From NCBI RefSeq assembly GCF_000208745.1, contig NC_030855.1, forward strand, positions 19,866,616-19,930,615: DNA of 64,000 nucleotides, written 5' to 3'. Origin of the DNA: Theobroma cacao (Eukaryota; Streptophyta; Magnoliopsida; Malvales; Malvaceae). Shown piece after piece: positions 1-13,300 of the stretch. The notes beneath the pieces are model-generated. The model saw only the letters and a program-made list of their open reading frames with translations. It searched no databases and was not told the DNA's origin. The position numbers and the translations under genes were made by a program. Position 1 is the first letter of the stretch; every line of letters starts with the position of its first letter.

Positions 1-1340
1 AACTTCCTGCAGCTGCCAGAAAAGGTTTTCACATTTGCCTTGATTGATTGGCTGGACAATGGATGTGAGGTCAATTATATTTATATGGGTAGAAAAAGCT
101 GTCAGGAAGGACAAAGCTCTAGCAAATATCCGAGGATAAAACTTAAAAGTCTTTTAACCATAGAACAGAAATGGGGTTATCTCCTTTGTTTTGATTTACA
201 AAAGATTTCACATCACTTGAGCTGTTAAGAATAATTGGAGTAACACCCATGTCTACAATGTTCACATAAAATTTTTTGGATAGGCAACTTGTTTCCCACT
301 TTCTTTCTTTGTGTTTTTTGGGTGACAGGCAGCAGTGTTCAAAATTTAAACAAGAAACTAGCTATTCACGGCAAAACATTCACATGGGGTCCTCCACCCA
401 AATCTAGAAAAGTGATAAGTGGCTCTGGGAAAAAACAGAGAAGAAAATGAAACAAAAGTTAAAGGGGTCCACTATCAAAAACGTTTGTGCTGTCAACTTG
501 CCTGTGTTTGTGGATAGATAGAGAGAGGGAGAAATGAAACTCTGATGACATCACAGAAATGCAATGGAAAATAGGCCATCAAACCTTGAAAAAACAGGGA
601 AATCAAGTAATCACCGGGCCCTGGCTTTGTTGTCTGATTAAGTGATTCTCTTTCTTTATAAGCACTGGTGCTTTCTTTTAAACTACCTCGGGTAGAATCT
701 TCTTTATTATGAGCACTTAATTTTACTTTCAGCTCATCTTTTTCTCAAAATAAGGGATGCCAGAGGCTCCAAGTGATTGCCATTGATTAGGACAATATAG
801 TAGTCAAAAAGGACTGTCATCATCTCCAATTTGAGGTTTAAGCTTATGGTGTTTCAATCAAAAAAGAAAAAAAATTGTAATAAACTCCAAGCTAAAGCTG
901 CTTTCTTCAATTTGTCCCACAGCATCTTCAGCCCAAAAAGGGAAATAATTCTCAAGATCATTGCAGAATTGTATGTTACAACTAGTATTTTACTCAGTTC
1001 CCCACTGAGACACAAAGCTCAGAGAATCATGAACAGCAGCTTCTAAACTTAAAGAACCTGCAATCTCTGGGGGGTTATAAAAACAGTATATACCAACCCT
1101 TCACTGCAATCTACAAGACACAATAAGGAATCTCTTTTGACAAACATGGGAAAAGAATAAAAGTGGGGTTGTTGAAGGTTCCCATCAAAGGCAGATCAAC
1201 TCTCTTAATTAATGAAAATTAAACATCAGTGGAACTGAAAATGCTTCAAAACTGTTTTTAATGACAGTTAAGCACTCACGCTAGGTCCATTAAACAATAA
1301 TTAAAGATGCAGACTACGTACAGATAAGATAACCCTATAC
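1..1340. other. Intergenic DNA, no gene seen
   Basis: AT-rich sequence with only short open frames that match nothing I recognise. It lies beyond the 3' end of the ELF4-like gene, which runs on the minus strand. I see no RNA gene, no transposon ends and no clear tandem repeat here. Confidence 0.5.
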
Positions 1341-1343
1341 TCA

Positions 1344-1349
1344 TTTATT
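1344..1349 (-). terminator. Possible polyadenylation signal of the ELF4-like gene
   Basis: The plus strand reads TTTATT, so the minus strand reads AATAAA, about 315 bases past the ELF4-like stop codon. The distance suits a plant 3' UTR. Plant poly(A) signals are loose, so this is only a candidate. Confidence 0.3.
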
Positions 1350-1664
1350 AAAAAGGGGTACATGTAGCAAAAACAAAAACAAATTCACAGAATCCTGGCC
1401 ACAGTTTGCAGATGTTAAGCATTAAAATGCTTGATTTCAACAAAATAGCATAGTTATACATGATTACAATGGTAAATGTCTAGGATGTTATTTCAATGGA
1501 AAAGTGACGACTGAGGATTATGCTGAAGCTTCACAATCTCAGATGCATTTCACACTTTCATTGAAAGAGTTACAGATTTTTTTTTCACTTCAGGATCAAA
1601 ATACTCTTCTTATTCCACAGGGAAAGAGAACAGAATTTATACCAAAAGCTCAGCTTGATCAAAT

Positions 1665-2009
1665 TTACCCAGATCTAATTCTCTTCTGACTAGCTTTTCC
1701 ATCAGATTTGAATGTCCCAGCTGAATCGCCTTCTGATGAAGCCTCCATTGACCTGGTGAAGGAGCTCGAGAGATCAGCATAGAGATCAACTACTCTTCTA
1801 ATATTGTTATTCAACTCTCTAATTAATCCCACGTTCCGGCTCAAGTTATCAGGGATCTTTGACTCATGGTTTTGGTTAATCTCGTTGATTAGCAGCCTAT
1901 TTTGATCTAGGATGCCTTGAACTTGCACAAAACTCTTTTGAAATGTCTGCAAAACCTTGCCATCTACTTCAGTTCCATTACCAAATCCTGAAAATATGTC
2001 GCCTTCCAT
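1665..2009 (-). CDS. ELF4-L: ELF4-like protein (EARLY FLOWERING 4 family)
   Basis: A 114-residue protein from one intron-free coding exon, the usual form for the family. ELF4 proteins are small, helical, dimer-forming nuclear proteins; ELF4 itself joins ELF3 and LUX in the evening complex of the circadian clock. The ELF4-like paralogues are less well studied. The family core is clear from about residue 16 to 92: KVLQTFQKSFVQVQ, then LDQNRLLINEINQNHESK, then NVGLIRELNNNIRRVVDLY. The tail is Ser/Lys-rich. The start is the first ATG after a predicted leader intron. The sequence is closest, from memory, to the ELF4-L2/L3/L4 branch rather than ELF4 itself. It diverges from the TFIIIC gene on the other strand. 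The plus-strand open frames over the same DNA are shadows. Confidence 0.93.
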   Translation of the reverse strand: MEGDIFSGFGNGTEVDGKVLQTFQKSFVQVQGILDQNRLLINEINQNHESKIPDNLSRNVGLIRELNNNIRRVVDLYADLSSSFTRSMEASSEGDSAGTFKSDGKASQKRIRSG

Positions 2010-3132
2010 TCCAAACTTACTTCACTTCAACCAAAACCAGACTTATTCCTGCAGCAACAATAGTGCACATCCAAATTAGAAAAAAGAAAGAAAAGGATAA
2101 AAGTTCTGATGGCACTCATCATTGCTTTATCTGATCTCTGTTTACTCCTAAAAGACAAAATGAAATAATAAAAATGCAACATGGATGGAAAGGCAGGGAA
2201 CAATTTAGCCTCATATTTGGTTGCTGAAGAATATGAATGCAAAAGAAAGATAAACAAAATTTTCAACCCCTTAACTTTATAATTTGGATTATGGGAGGCC
2301 GAAAATCTCACCAAAGTTAGTTAAGTCAAAGAGTTTAACAGTTTGGCTAGGTTAAAATCAGTGCTAAAAGATTTTCCTTTACCTTTCTCCACCTTTTCTG
2401 AGCAACCAAGCAGAGGACTGGGAGTGTATGCATAAAAGACAACGCATTAAGCGCATAAAAACAGACACTGGTATTGTTTTGTGTCATAAAAAAAAGCAGA
2501 CTCCTTTGCCCATAAAAGCAACCTTTTTTCCTAATATCTTCTAAAGAAAAACAATCCCAAGTTCTCATTTTAAGAGACCCCCACAAAATCATTCACCTAA
2601 ATCTAAAGAGATATTATTAAAATAACACATGAGACAAAGGAAAAAGAAAAACCAAACCTTGGCGTAGAAAAGGGAAGGGAAGGAACTAGGAAGCAATTTT
2701 TTTATAGCTGTTGTTTCCAATATATAGTTATAAAGAGATATCCCTCAAAACAACGAAAAGAAACAAAAAATGAAAACTTAAAAGCAGGTAAGATATAGTA
2801 TATGAGCAAAAAAAGGGATTAATTACCTTAATTACCATCAAAACAAAATAAATATAGTAAAACAAAATCTGGGTTGATATGCATTTTCCATTTCTTACCT
2901 TGAAACAACAAGACATGTCTAGGGACAAGACAAAGGGGAAAAGCAGCAGAATTGGAATCTCTTTCTCCGAAAAAAATTATGGGATTTTGATTTTAATTTA
3001 CTTTTCCTCAAGAAAAAGAAGAAGATATGAGTAGTTTTAAAAGGATTGGAATGGAATCTTCTATTGCTTCTGGAGATGGCTGAGAAAGAGAGAGATTAGA
3101 TTCAACAGAGAGGCCCTGAAATCATGAAACCA

Positions 3133-3183
<51 letters not shown>

Positions 3184-3250
3184 AAGAAGGAAGATTTGAT
3201 TGACACGCACGGAGAGACGCAACTATAACGTTGTTGTTGATTTCTCTCTG
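2010..3250 (-). other. Leader of the ELF4-like gene with a predicted intron
   Basis: On the minus strand a donor CAAG/GTAAGAAATGG falls at 2899/2898. A pyrimidine-rich acceptor ending CTGCAG falls at 2049, leaving 39 bases of leader (2010-2048) before the ATG. This predicts an 850-bp intron in the 5' UTR (2049-2898). The upstream non-coding exon would run from 2899 to an unknown start near 3200-3450 and would include the CT repeat. Splice-site sequence is the only evidence. Confidence 0.55.
3138..3179. repeat. GA/CT microsatellite near the ELF4-like transcription start
   Basis: About 20 uninterrupted GA units, read as CT on the ELF4-like coding strand. Plant leaders often carry such CT tracts, and GA repeats are known binding sites of BASIC PENTACYSTEINE (BPC) proteins. 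Placement in the leader is inferred. Confidence 0.85.
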
Positions 3251-3479
3251 TGTTTTGTCTCTCTCTAGACTTTTTAAGAGAGGGCAAGCAAGGCAAAGGC
3301 AGAGATATTTCTCTCTTTCTTTTTTTTTTTTCCCCCTCTAGCTCTCTTTCTTCTTTACCTAGTCCTCCCTCCTCGTTTACTTCACCTGCTGCAGTACTTT
3401 TAATTTTTGCTCGCTTCCGGTCATTGGTTGTGTTGCTTCTGTTTTGGGATGCCGAGGTTTTATACCCTACGAATTTGGC

Positions 3480-4318
3480 CACACTTGTTTTCCTGGGTAT
3501 GCGGATACTTGGAGCTGTTTTGGGCTACATCTTCACCGTTCGCTTAGATTTCAGAGGGTTGATTAGCCGTTGGATAAGCTATTGCGGGGTGACTATGACA
3601 CTGTCATGTACCAATGCGTAATTTGCTAATTTGTTCTAATTTTTTTGGTCGCACTTTATTTTAAAGTAGATGTAATTTAATAATGAAATAATTTTAAAAC
3701 AATTTAAAAATAAAAAAATAATTATATTTTGTGTCTAATCAAAGCTAATGTTCAACAAATATCGTCAATTTTAACAATTTTCCATAACAATATTACCTAC
3801 TTGAGTAAATACACTTAAAGATATTAAAGCAACAATATAATAATAATTCCTTTTTTATTATTCCAAAGTTGTGTGTGTTAACACGTCTGGGCTCATTTAT
3901 GAAAAAATGTAGGCCCGTTAAGTTCAGCTAGAACTGGGCCGATGATTCCTCTAATGAGAAGACTATCACAAATGGAGTAAGCCCAATTACTTTTAAATCT
4001 TTTGATCACGGGCCAGCCTACCGCCTCCATTTTTCTCTCCCTCCGTTATTTTCAGCAATTTTTCTTTTTATCCAACTTCCTTCTTATAGTGCTGTATGCC
4101 CGTGTCTCTCCGTCCAACCTCTGTTCTTGCTCGCCGTCTCCGGCGAACACAACCCCAGCCAACGGTGGTTTTTCTTTACTGTTCTTATTATTCTTTCGTC
4201 AATGTGAAACAGCACTTTATCTCTCAAGACTTCAAAGCAACCTCGTTTCAAAATTTCGCTCTCAACGGACGAAATTAAAGAAAGAATTTGATGGAACCCA
4301 TACCACCATAGACCAAAA
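3480..4318. promoter_or_regulatory. Divergent promoter region between ELF4-like and TFIIIC genes
   Basis: The two genes point away from each other, and this AT-rich stretch lies between them. It holds three TGGGCY (Site II) motifs: TGGGCT at 3888, TGGGCC at 3935 and AGCCCA (reverse) at 3980. Site II motifs are TCP-factor targets common in promoters of housekeeping and translation genes. All three lie nearer the TFIIIC start, so they probably serve that gene first. No clear TATA box was seen. Confidence 0.5.
4291..4311 (+). CDS. Possible upstream ORF in the TFIIIC leader (6 codons)
   Basis: ATG-GAA-CCC-ATA-CCA-CCA-TAG ends only seven bases before the main ATG. The start context is mediocre (T at -3, G at +4). 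If transcribed, it could lower initiation at the main start, since there is almost no room to reinitiate. The transcription start is not known. Confidence 0.35.
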   Translation: MEPIPP

Positions 4319-7300
4319 ATGGACTCGATCATCACCTCAGCTCTCGAAGAAATCTGCTTCCACGGCCAAGGAGGCATTTCTCTCTCTTCTCTCTGCTCCA
4401 AACTCGACATCCCTCCTCCTCTCATATCCCCCCTTTGGAAAAACCTCCTCTCCATTCCCACTCTTCGTTTCAAGGCACGAAACGCCGAGTTTTTTAGCCC
4501 TAGCGATGACTCGATTCAATGCGCCGAAGACGCGGAGAAATTCGAAATTAAAATCTTAGCCGATGAAAAGCTTAGAAATAATTTCGTTGGACTTTACGAT
4601 GAAAATGTTCAAATTTCCTCGCAGCAACGTCGCACTCTTGAGAGGCTTGCTATAGCTAGGTTTGCTTTCGTTAATTATCTAGATTTTTTATTCAAAATTT
4701 TTGAAGTTATTTGTGTTTTTTTGTGATGAATTGCGAGAATGGCGCTAAAATTTACTTATTCCTGGGTTAGTAAAACAATTTTGCATTCAAATTGTGTACG
4801 CCAAACTAATAATTATGCAGATTGTTCTGATTAATCGCGGAGGAACTTAAAGTCAGTGTATTGCAACTTCATATACACATTTTGATAATTTGCCATGTGA
4901 TTCGTAGGTGGTTGTTCTGATTGTTAAAAGAATACAATTAATGGGTAAATATAGCATGAGAATAATTGATCAAGTGACGGGAAGGCTGGTAATTGCTGGA
5001 AATACACAGACAGACATATTTACTTGTCATGGACTTTACAAGTTGTTATTGAATTAGGGCTTAGGATATCGTGGTTAGAAAATAAGAGTGGTAGGTTAAT
5101 TTGGTTGGTGAAATCTTAAGTGTCATTGTCTTTTTTCTGGAACCACAATTCTAGCAATGATTAAGTGAAATAGGTTATTAACAGATGGTACTTGCAGAAC
5201 AAATGGAGTGACACAAAGTCAGCTTGCCAAGGAATTTGGAATTGAAGGGAAGAACTTCTTTTATATATTGAAGAACCTTGAATGCAGAGGGTTGATTGTG
5301 AAGCAACCGGCAGTGGTTAGGAAGAAAGAACCTTGCACTGAAGGGGAGTCCAGAAACAGTTCACCTGTGACGACCAATTTGATATACCTATATCGATATG
5401 CAAAGCGTTTGGGCTCTCAACAGAGATTTGAGATTAACAAAGAGGAACAAACTGTGGAGAATCTTGGGTATGAGGATGAAAATGTTCCAGATGAAGATGG
5501 TTTTGCTTTAGAAAATGTTAAAGAGAATGTTCTCGTGAATGATTATCTACCAGCAATGAAAGCAGTTTGTGATAAACTTGAAGAAGCCAATGGAAAGGTC
5601 AATTATGTTCAGAATGTTGTTAAATTCGTGGATTTGATTTTGTGCCATTGTGCTGATTTTCCTTCTGTTGAAGGTTCTTGTTGTCTCAGATATTAAACGA
5701 GACCTGGGTTATACGAGATCCTCAGGCCATAAAGCCTGGAGAAATGTAAGACTGCTGTATTCACTTCTTTCTTCTCTCTCTCTCTTTCCTCCCTGTAAAA
5801 GGGATGGGGGAGGGGGCTCATTGTAATTTCTATTTAGACCACATTTTGCTCTTTTTTGATGGTTTTTTGGATTTGTCTTCCTCATACCATGCCCTTCATA
5901 TATGTTCCCAGATCTATCGCAGGTTAAAAGATGCTGGTCTTGTTGAGGATTTGCAAGCTGTTGTGAACGAAAAGGTGATGTAAATGTTTAGTTCTTGCTT
6001 CATGCTCTTGCGAGACTTCAAATTTACTTTTTCTTCTTTTACTTGAATATGAATCCCAAGAAAAGAGTTGTATTGATGGGTTTACATCTTGTGAGGATTT
6101 TTAAAAAGATATTATAGCAAAATCTTCTTCCTCTTTTTTTTTTTTTTAAATGAAATTTCTCTATACATATATCATCAAATACTCAACTTGGCTAATGTAA
6201 GTTTCAAACCTAAAGTAGGGCTGATGGTAAATGAATTTGGTTCTATTCTCTAACAGGTAAGGAGCTGCTGAATCCTTCTTTACTACAACTTTGTGCTTGC
6301 TTTATTCCATTTTTTTAGCTTCTATTCCTGTTTATATATTCCCTAATTAGCTGATATTCACGACTTTAATCAATGTAGTAAGCCATACTAAGCACTTACA
6401 CATCTTTTATGAAGAATGATTTGTTTTCCTTTAACACAAAATGTAAGATCACTTTGAAGTGAGTTTTTCATGCCTTTGGTCATTCTTTCTAGGCCTATAT
6501 TGCTAATACTGGTGCTTGTAGTCAATAGTTCCATATAATTTCATGCAAAAATTCCTGATTACATTACATGGGCGTAATTCTGTCTGTTTCTGCACAAGTG
6601 CTTGTTTATGTTGTAATATGTTTCTATTTTCTCCAGGTTGAGCTTTGCCTACGGTTGGTGAAAAAGTTTTCTGAAAAGAATTTTGAGCCAAAACTTCTTG
6701 GGTTTGATGATCATCTTGACAAAGGGCAACAGCTAAAGTTTGGAAGGACGCTTCGAAATGTTGACCAGATCGTAGAGCTTCCGATTGATAATCAAATTTA
6801 TGATATGGTTGATGCTGAAGGATCTGAGGGTTTGCCTGCGATGACGGTGTGCATATATTTTCTTGACTTTGCTTTATTATATCGGTGTTGATCTTAATAG
6901 TTATGATGCTCTGTTGTCGTGAGATAGTTCCTCAATTATTTGTTGCAAACTGAAGATTGAGTCTTCAAATGCAAATCAAGGCTTGTAGAAATTTGCTAAT
7001 CATGCTTTATTGTGTCATGAATTTGAATATGTAATGCATGGTGTTAATGGATTGAAAAAACATAGGCATACTTGTTATTCAATCAGTCTTAGCAATTCTT
7101 ACAGCGTGTTCCTTTTGCAGCCTTAGTTGAAGACATTCACTTCAATATGTGGTTGTCACCTAGTTCAACTGTATTAAGATTCTTTCTTCCATAAGGGAAT
7201 TGATCAGCTGTAGCGTTGCGCTCAACTTAATTGTAGTATTGTCATGTTGGATGCTACATGGATGATTAAATCTCTTGAAATGCATGTATATTATGTGTGA

Positions 7301-10300
7301 CATGCTTGTTGTTGTGGCCAGTCCTCTACTGCTAATTTGTCCAAAAGAAGTAAAAAATGAATTATTGACTCCCCGACACCCCCAATCCCAAAATGCATGC
7401 TGTTTTCAATGTACTACACCCTACTGACGTATGCCTGAATAATGCTGTAACTGGCAGATAGCAATAATTGTCTCTTTTGTAGTTTTATCAGGTTTTGATT
7501 AGGCTGCTTTTTACACTTTAATCATATTTTTTGTATAGTTATAGAATTTTACTTTTCTGTGCCTTTTCAATGGCTGGTTTTGCATGAATTATCCTGCAAA
7601 AGCATGTCTTTTGTACCCTAACTGGTAACTTTGCATGTTCATAAGCAGGTGTGTGAGAGGCTTGGGATTGATAAGAAAAGGAGCTATTCTCGATTCTTTA
7701 ACATGTTCTCTAGGTTTGGGATGCACCTGCAAGCTGAAAGCCATAAAAAGACTACAGCATATCGAGTTTGGACTTCTGGGAATGCTAATCCTAAATCATC
7801 AAATGCATTTTTGATTAAACCAAAAAATCCCCATGATGAAAATGAGATCTCTAGTTTTGATGTTGGCAATTCAGAAGTTCCTGAGGGATCAAACCAAAAC
7901 TTTATAGAGTATGATCCTTCAACTTCTGGAGGCAATTTTTCTACTCCTATGAAAGTGAATGATATGGAGAATCATACTGAAACCTCTTGTGGCTCCCTCG
8001 GAGAAACTAATCATATTGTTGTATATTCTGACAACATGCAAGAGTTTCCCTCTGAACAAAGTAATACTGCCTTTGATGCAGAGCTTGATTTAGTGAGTGC
8101 AGAGAGTGAAATACATCCTACTCCATCAAAATCAGCCTGTTGTGCTTTGTTGAAGCCTCCTGATTCTGGCTCACGTCAGAGATATGCATGTCAAGTTCTG
8201 ACTGCTGATGGTGCTCGAAGAGAGCAGAGGATACTCGAACGTTTGCAGGTATTTGCTTTATGCCAAGCACTTGACTGAAGGCTTATACTGGGAAAATAAC
8301 ATCGTTTCCTATCTTTATATTAATAATTCTAGAGATACAAACATTATTCTAATTTCTTATGCAGGATGAGAAGTTCATATTAAGACCTGAATTGTATCGA
8401 TGGCTTGTGGAACTTGAGAAGGACAAGAGCACAAAAATGGACAGGAAGACAGTTGATCGAATGCTAAAGAAGCTTCAGCAACAAGGGCACTGCAAATGCA
8501 TGCACATCAATGTGCCTGTTGTCACGAACTGTGGGCGAAGCCGTATTACTCAGGTGGTTCTGCACCCATCTGTTGAAAGTTTACATCAAGAGTTGCTTAG
8601 TGAAATTCATGACAGATTGAGATCATTTGAAATGCAAATCCGCGGCCATGGATCATCTAAGTGGAAAAACAATGATACAGTAGCTGTATTAGATGGTGTC
8701 CAGAGAACTCAGAGCCATGTTATTTCAGATGCCAAAGCTTCTAAGTCAGAAGCTATGCGTGCTAATGGTTTTGTGATGGCAAAAATGGTTCGCTCAAAGC
8801 TGCTACATGGTTTTTTATGGGGTTTCTTGCATAGTTCTCATGGATGGAATGGTGCCTTATCACTTGAGAAACATCTGCATGATCAGAAAAATCTTCATGG
8901 CTCATGCCTTTTGTTTTCATTGGAAGCAGCCATCAAGGCCATTCCTCTCGAACTTTTCTTGCAAATTGTGGGAACTACTCTAAAGTTTGATGATATGATT
9001 GAGAAGTGTAAGAAAGGCTTTTGTCTTTCTGATCTTCCCATTCATGAGTATAAGCTTCTCATGGATACTCAGGCAACTGGAAGACTTTCATTGCTCATTG
9101 ACATCCTACGGCGCTTGAAGGTATAATTACTTGGCCAGATTTGCAGTAGGATCATTATGTAAGAGTAATTCATTCTTCTGGAAACTGTTGTGCATTTCCT
9201 TCATTAATGTGGTTCACCATGCTTTCTCTTTGGAGATCCTCTTTCTAGAACATGAATAGTCTATGTCATATTCTACCCTATTATGTAGTTGACTATTAGT
9301 GGCATTGTTGTAATACAATGATGGCTATTTTAAGCTGTTGGTCCTCCATTGAATGTAATTTTTAGCATTTGACGTTTAGATATACAAGTCACAAATATTT
9401 TCTTGCCTTCTATAGGAAATATGATGTTAGCTGCTCTAGAGGACTGCTTTTTCTTATAGTCATTACATGAATGTGGTTAATTGTTATATTAGTTGAATAT
9501 GTACTTGAAAAATTGCCTTTTTTAATGTCTTTTGCCTTGGTAGTTGTCTCTGTGAATGTAGGTTACGAGGAATATAATGATAGGAAAATTTGATAGGCAT
9601 TAGCAGAATTCAGATTTGAATCTGTTTATATATAAAGGATTGATGCTGACATCCAATCTGAGCAGTCTTATATGAATTTAAATTCAATCAATAAGTTGCA
9701 TCCAATTTTATTTTAGTTGCTGGAAAAGAAGATGGAATGTGCTTCATAATATCTTGTTAGAATGTGAAATACTGTTAGAGCATCCAAACATTCGTAAATG
9801 TATTCATATAATAAGCTTAACTGAAATGTGATAATATCGTGGAATAAATTTTACTTAGATTTGGTTTCATTCCAATAAAGTCATGCTATATCAAATTATG
9901 ATCTGATTTATTTCAATTCAACCAAGCCTTAATCCCAAATTAGTTGCGTTTTTTATATGAACCTGTTCTCACCATACAGCTTGATCTAAGGTGATATGAT
10001 TGCAAGACAAAAATGTTTCACTTGGTAGTTGGTTAAACCATCTAAGTTGTCCTCCTACTTTGTCCTTAATCCATCTTGCCTTTACTATCATTTATGATTT
10101 GATCTGTTGCACAAAATTAGGACAGTATCTTAGGGAGCATACCTGTTGATTGATATTTTTCTTTGAAAATTGGAATTGCTAGTTCAGTATAGATTCTTTT
10201 TTGATTAATTTCTCTCTGTGGTCCTGCTTTATTTTGGCTGACAATTTATTTGATGATGTAGTTGATTCGGCTGGTGCCAGGTGAATGTTCGGATAACAGA

Positions 10301-13300
10301 GTAAAGGTCCCACATGCCAATTTGACTCATGCTATGGAGCTTAAACCTTACATAGAGGAACCACTGTCATTGGTTGCCACATCTACTTTTAGATCTTTTG
10401 ATCTTCGTCCTAGAATCAGGCATGATTTTATCTTGTTAAGTAAAGAAGCTGTTGATGACTATTGGAAAACTTTGGAATATTGTTATGCAGCTGCTGATCC
10501 AAGAGCTGCCTTGCATGCATTCCCTGGATCTGCTGTTCATGAGGTATGCACTAGACAGATCCATACAGACTAAAATGTGTGGTTAGTTATTGAAAAAATA
10601 AAAATGGTTAACAATTTAAAATCTTAGTTGAAAGAATAGATTGTAAGAATAGGAGACATTGACTGTTAAAGAAAAATTGAAGAAACGTAGAGAATGTGGA
10701 AGGGATTCTTACCAGATTAGATTAGGCTTCAACTCATTTTTAAAATTTACAATGATAAACCAAGTCGATTTGACACTAAGTTAAGTTGTCACTTTAGGTA
10801 TCACTGTGTGTGTGTATTATAATTTTTGTGGATGATTTAAAATTTCCCCCTTCTAAGCTTAGTTAAATTGCTGGCATGGGTTATAAGCCTTTTTTTTAAT
10901 AAATTTGTGTCATTGTAGGTTATATAAACTGTTGCTTGCTCTATAACCATTGTTATTGCCTACTATGTGAAATGTAAAAGTGCTCTCAGAAAGTTGTTAT
11001 TCCAGGTTTTCCTTAACCGGTCATGGGCCTCAGTTCGAGTTATGACAGCTGATCAGCGTGCTCAGCTTCTAAAGCGAATTTTGAAGGATAATATAAATGA
11101 AAAGCTTTCATTTAAAGACTGTGAAAAGATTGCAAAGGATCTTAATCTGACCTTAGAGCAGGTTAGATTTTATTTTGCTCTAATGTTTTAAGGTTTCCTC
11201 CCCATTCCCTTCTTGTAACCAATCAGTTGTAATGTTTTGTTTGCTTTAAACAGAATCAAGTCCTATATTCCATTATTTTTCCTTTTATCTCCCACTTTTT
11301 TCTGGCTTTGGTTGGAATGATACATGGTGTCCTTCGATTTCTACAACAGGTGCTTCGTGTGTATTATGATAAGCACCAAAAACGTCTTAATAGATTTCAG
11401 GGTCTTCCAAATAGCATTGAGGAGCAGCATCAATTAGAAAGAAATAAACAGTCATCTGCTCGGAAAAGAAAGAGATCTTCAAAGATGAAATTGGTGGAGA
11501 GTGCAAGAGTTGATGCAAGAACCATACAAATGGACGAACAGGAAGTTGCTGCACTACCTGATAGCATTGATGGATTCACTATGAAAGAAAACGATTCTTT
11601 AGCTTCTTCAGTTGGACCTGAGGTCTTGCAAGCACATCAGGAAGCTGATCATGTTGAAGCTGTGAATAAGCCAGGATCACTTGAAGAAGATGACGATTGT
11701 TATTCCTTAATTAGCCAGTATGCCTTTCCAAAAATGAAGCCTACACGTAAGAAAAGATTCTCATGGACAGATGAAGCAGACAGGTAAACAGTAGTAATAT
11801 ATTTTATAGACTGTGGAAATCCACCTGGAGAATATCTCTTCAGTTAACAACTTGAATAGAAAGTGGAGATAGGAAGGATGGTCAATTTTGGTCCTTGTGT
11901 AACTCATATCCATCTAATGATGCTTGGCTAGCAGGAACTTAGTTGACTTATAAAATGGGTTGATAACTACATCATTTGGGGGGTAATTTCAGGATCTTCA
12001 TTTATTGCTTCTGTTTAACATTTTTATACGGCAGTTAGTGGTCGTCCATCTGGTCAACTTGATGATAGCTTTAAGTCATGTGACTGAGAAGAGGAAGGTG
12101 TTAACAGTATATTTTGTTAATTGCTTAGGGTACATTATTGTTCCTTGAGTTTTTACATCAATATCTTCTTTCCAGGGAATTGGTAACCCAATATGCAAGA
12201 TACCGGGCTGCTCTAGGGGCAAAATTTCACCGTGTAGATTGGACTTCGATTGCTGGCCTTCCAGCACCTCCTCGTGCTTGTGCAAGAAGAATGACATCCC
12301 TTAAAAAAAGTATAAAATTTAGGAAAGCATTAATGAAACTATGCAATATGCTTAGTGAACGGTATGTGATACATCTTGAGAAAAACCAAAATAGGGCATT
12401 CAACAATAATGATTGCGGATTTCTTGTCCGATCTTCATCAGTTGAGTTCTCCAGTGGCATTGAACATGGTGAAGATGCAGGCTTTGAGGAAGAAAGATGG
12501 GATGATTTTGATGACAGAAAGATAAGGAGGGCTTTGGAGGATGTTCTTCGGTTTAAACAGATAGCTAAATTGGAGGCCTCTAAAAGGGTTGGATCTGTAT
12601 CTGCTGAGTGGTCGAATATGAACATGAATTCAGAGGATTATGTAATTCCTGACCCACCTTTAGGGCTAACATCTTTTATGTTCTATTCCATTAATGCTCC
12701 CAACATTTCATAATATTTATTGCAGTTGAAAAGGTTTTATTGAATTTCCATCAACATGAAGTGTTTCCCAATATTTGGTAGATTATAACTATCTTGCTTT
12801 AAAGTACTCTTGGAAGCTGGATAGCTGAAATTGTTGTGTTTTTTTTTTTTTTTTGTCCCCTAGCAGAATCTACAGGGACCTGAAATGGTTTCACAAACTA
12901 CCCTAGGTGAGGATATGGGGACTGGTGCTGGGCAACTTAAAAGCTCTATTCAAAGCTCAAGACACCATCGCTTTCATCAAAAGTTAGTTAAGCTTTGGAA
13001 CATAGGACATGGTGTTGGCAGACAAGTACATGAATCTTTGGCTGTTTCTAATGCTGTTGAACTATTTAAGCTTGTTTTCCTGAGCACATCTACAGCAGCA
13101 CCATTTCCAAATTTGCTCGCAGAAACTTTGCGGCGTTATTCAGAGCATGATCTTTTTGCAGCTTTTAGCTACCTTAGAGATAGAAAAATTATGGTAAATA
13201 GCCGTATCTTTTTTCTATGTTTTTAAGTTGTTGGAATCTATGCAATTTGCATACTGTTTCTGGACTTAGGTCAAAGAGCGATTTTTTCATACCATGGAAT

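Noticed and set aside
3250..3621. 123-residue plus-strand open frame
   Set aside because: It lies antisense to the ELF4-like leader, is built from CT-rich DNA (poly Ser/Phe/Pro) and matches no family.
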